64,000 nucleotides of DNA from BJGN01 sp041159865 (GTDB taxonomy: Bacteria > Bacteroidota > Bacteroidia > Chitinophagales > Saprospiraceae), in NCBI GenBank assembly GCA_041159865.1, contig JBEAXK010000063.1:1-64000 (forward strand), in the 5' to 3' direction. Position 1 is the first letter of the stretch; each line of letters starts with the position of its first letter. The notes below the pieces were generated by a model, which worked only from the letters and a program-made list of their open reading frames with translations, made no database searches and was not told the DNA's origin. Below, one piece after another: positions 63,826 to 64,000 of this stretch. Position numbers and translations under genes: made by a program.

Positions 63826-64000
63826 TCATTTTTGGTATAATTGATCTGCATAGAGAGGAAGAAGTTCCTTAAACTTTCTGATAGTTGGTTTTAAACCAAT
63901 AAAAGAGGCTGCTCCAGAAGCATTTTTATGTCCACCACCTTTAAAGTGTTTAGTAGCAATTTCTTGTACGGAAAAATCACCTTTTGATCTCAATGATAAT
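63826..64000 (-). CDS. DHH-family phosphoesterase (NrnA-like), 3' end only
   Basis: The last ~58 codons of a gene that begins beyond the window. My translation reads LSLRSKGDFSVQEIA, then FKGGGHKNASGA, which is the DHHA1 substrate-binding motif (GGGHxxASG) of NrnA-type oligoribonuclease/pAp phosphatases and RecJ-like proteins, and ends KELLPLYADQLYQK with a TGA at 63826. It likely degrades short RNA oligonucleotides or pAp. The 79 bases downstream hold the FKBP promoter box. Confidence 0.85.
   Translation of the reverse strand, partial: LSLRSKGDFSVQEIATKHFKGGGHKNASGAASFIGLKPTIRKFKELLPLYADQLYQK

Noticed and set aside
1..64000. CRISPR arrays, tRNA or rRNA genes, insertion sequences, prophage
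   Set aside because: Intergenic gaps are short (all below about 200 bases once the prfB 5' part and the edge genes are counted) and none shows repeat-spacer structure, cloverleaf potential that I could recognise, transposase or phage genes.

Overview
This 64 kb window reads as an ordinary stretch of chromosome from an AT-rich member of the Bacteroidota (about one third G+C by eye). Lineage evidence: C-terminal type IX secretion (T9SS) sorting domains, many SusD-free lipoproteins, DUF1800/DUF1501 gene pair, DUF1573, DUF3467, a futalosine-pathway menaquinone gene (mqnD), a bacillithiol gene (bshC), topoisomerase I with C-terminal repeats rather than zinc ribbons, near absence of Shine-Dalgarno sequences, and the Bacteroidota promoter -7 box TAnnTTTG in front of many genes. 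A Saprospiria or Chitinophagia-like organism is a guess only. I see no rRNA, tRNA, CRISPR array, insertion sequence, prophage or integrase.

Layout. 1-4.1 kb (minus): two glycosyltransferases (the first cut by the window edge) and a secreted M1 aminopeptidase. 4.2-6.1 kb (plus): a small membrane protein overlapping a secreted, shrunken S46-like protein that has lost its catalytic residues. 6.1-9.2 kb (minus): dnaK and a lipoprotein. 9.3-11.3 kb (plus): mltG and ddl, both for peptidoglycan. 11.3-13.8 kb (minus): GH13 lipoprotein, small lipoprotein, degenerate HAD protein. 13.9-17.1 kb (plus): DUF1800 and DUF1501 pair, the latter with a T9SS tail. 17.1-22.5 kb (minus): an operon lysC, tilS, Omp28/thioredoxin-like T9SS protein, HsdR_N-like nuclease domain, anmK. 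22.6-28.9 kb: amidase and BaiN-like flavoprotein (plus), rluA-type synthase (minus), mqnD (plus), yjjG (minus), ald (plus). 28.9-38.7 kb: a TPR/PD40/double-SPOR envelope protein, a MOSC protein, a UbiA-family prenyltransferase, DUF1573 lipoprotein, a PolX-like protein with a ruined polymerase site, FKBP lipoprotein, DUF3467, topA. 38.9-43.3 kb (plus): a stand-alone Pta-like N-terminal region, purB, a CocE/NonD hydrolase. 43.3-46.3 kb (minus): a short 7TM-HD protein, PduO-type adenosyltransferase, ABC ATPase, gatC. 46.4-52.1 kb: deoxynucleoside kinase, YggS, alkaline phosphatase (plus), glpK (minus), bshC (plus). 52.2-58.6 kb (minus): a three-gene set of secreted amide/peptide hydrolases (penicillin acylase, M28, M14). 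58.7-61.6 kb: a TakP-like TRAP transporter with the binding protein convergent to its two membrane genes. 61.8-64 kb (minus): prfB with a complete programmed +1 frameshift site, a two-domain FKBP lipoprotein and the 3' end of an NrnA-like DHH phosphoesterase.

How genes work together: several serve the cell wall and envelope (mltG, ddl, anmK, SPOR protein), several are housekeeping (dnaK, topA, tilS, purB, gatC, prfB), and several are for degrading peptides and amides outside the cytoplasm and importing organic acids. I found no convincing new multi-gene system. The items most worth a second look are the pseudo-S46 protein with its overlapping membrane partner, the PolX homologue lacking all three polymerase aspartates, the prfB frameshift signal in a lineage that mostly ignores Shine-Dalgarno sequences, and the very short 5' leaders implied by the promoter boxes.
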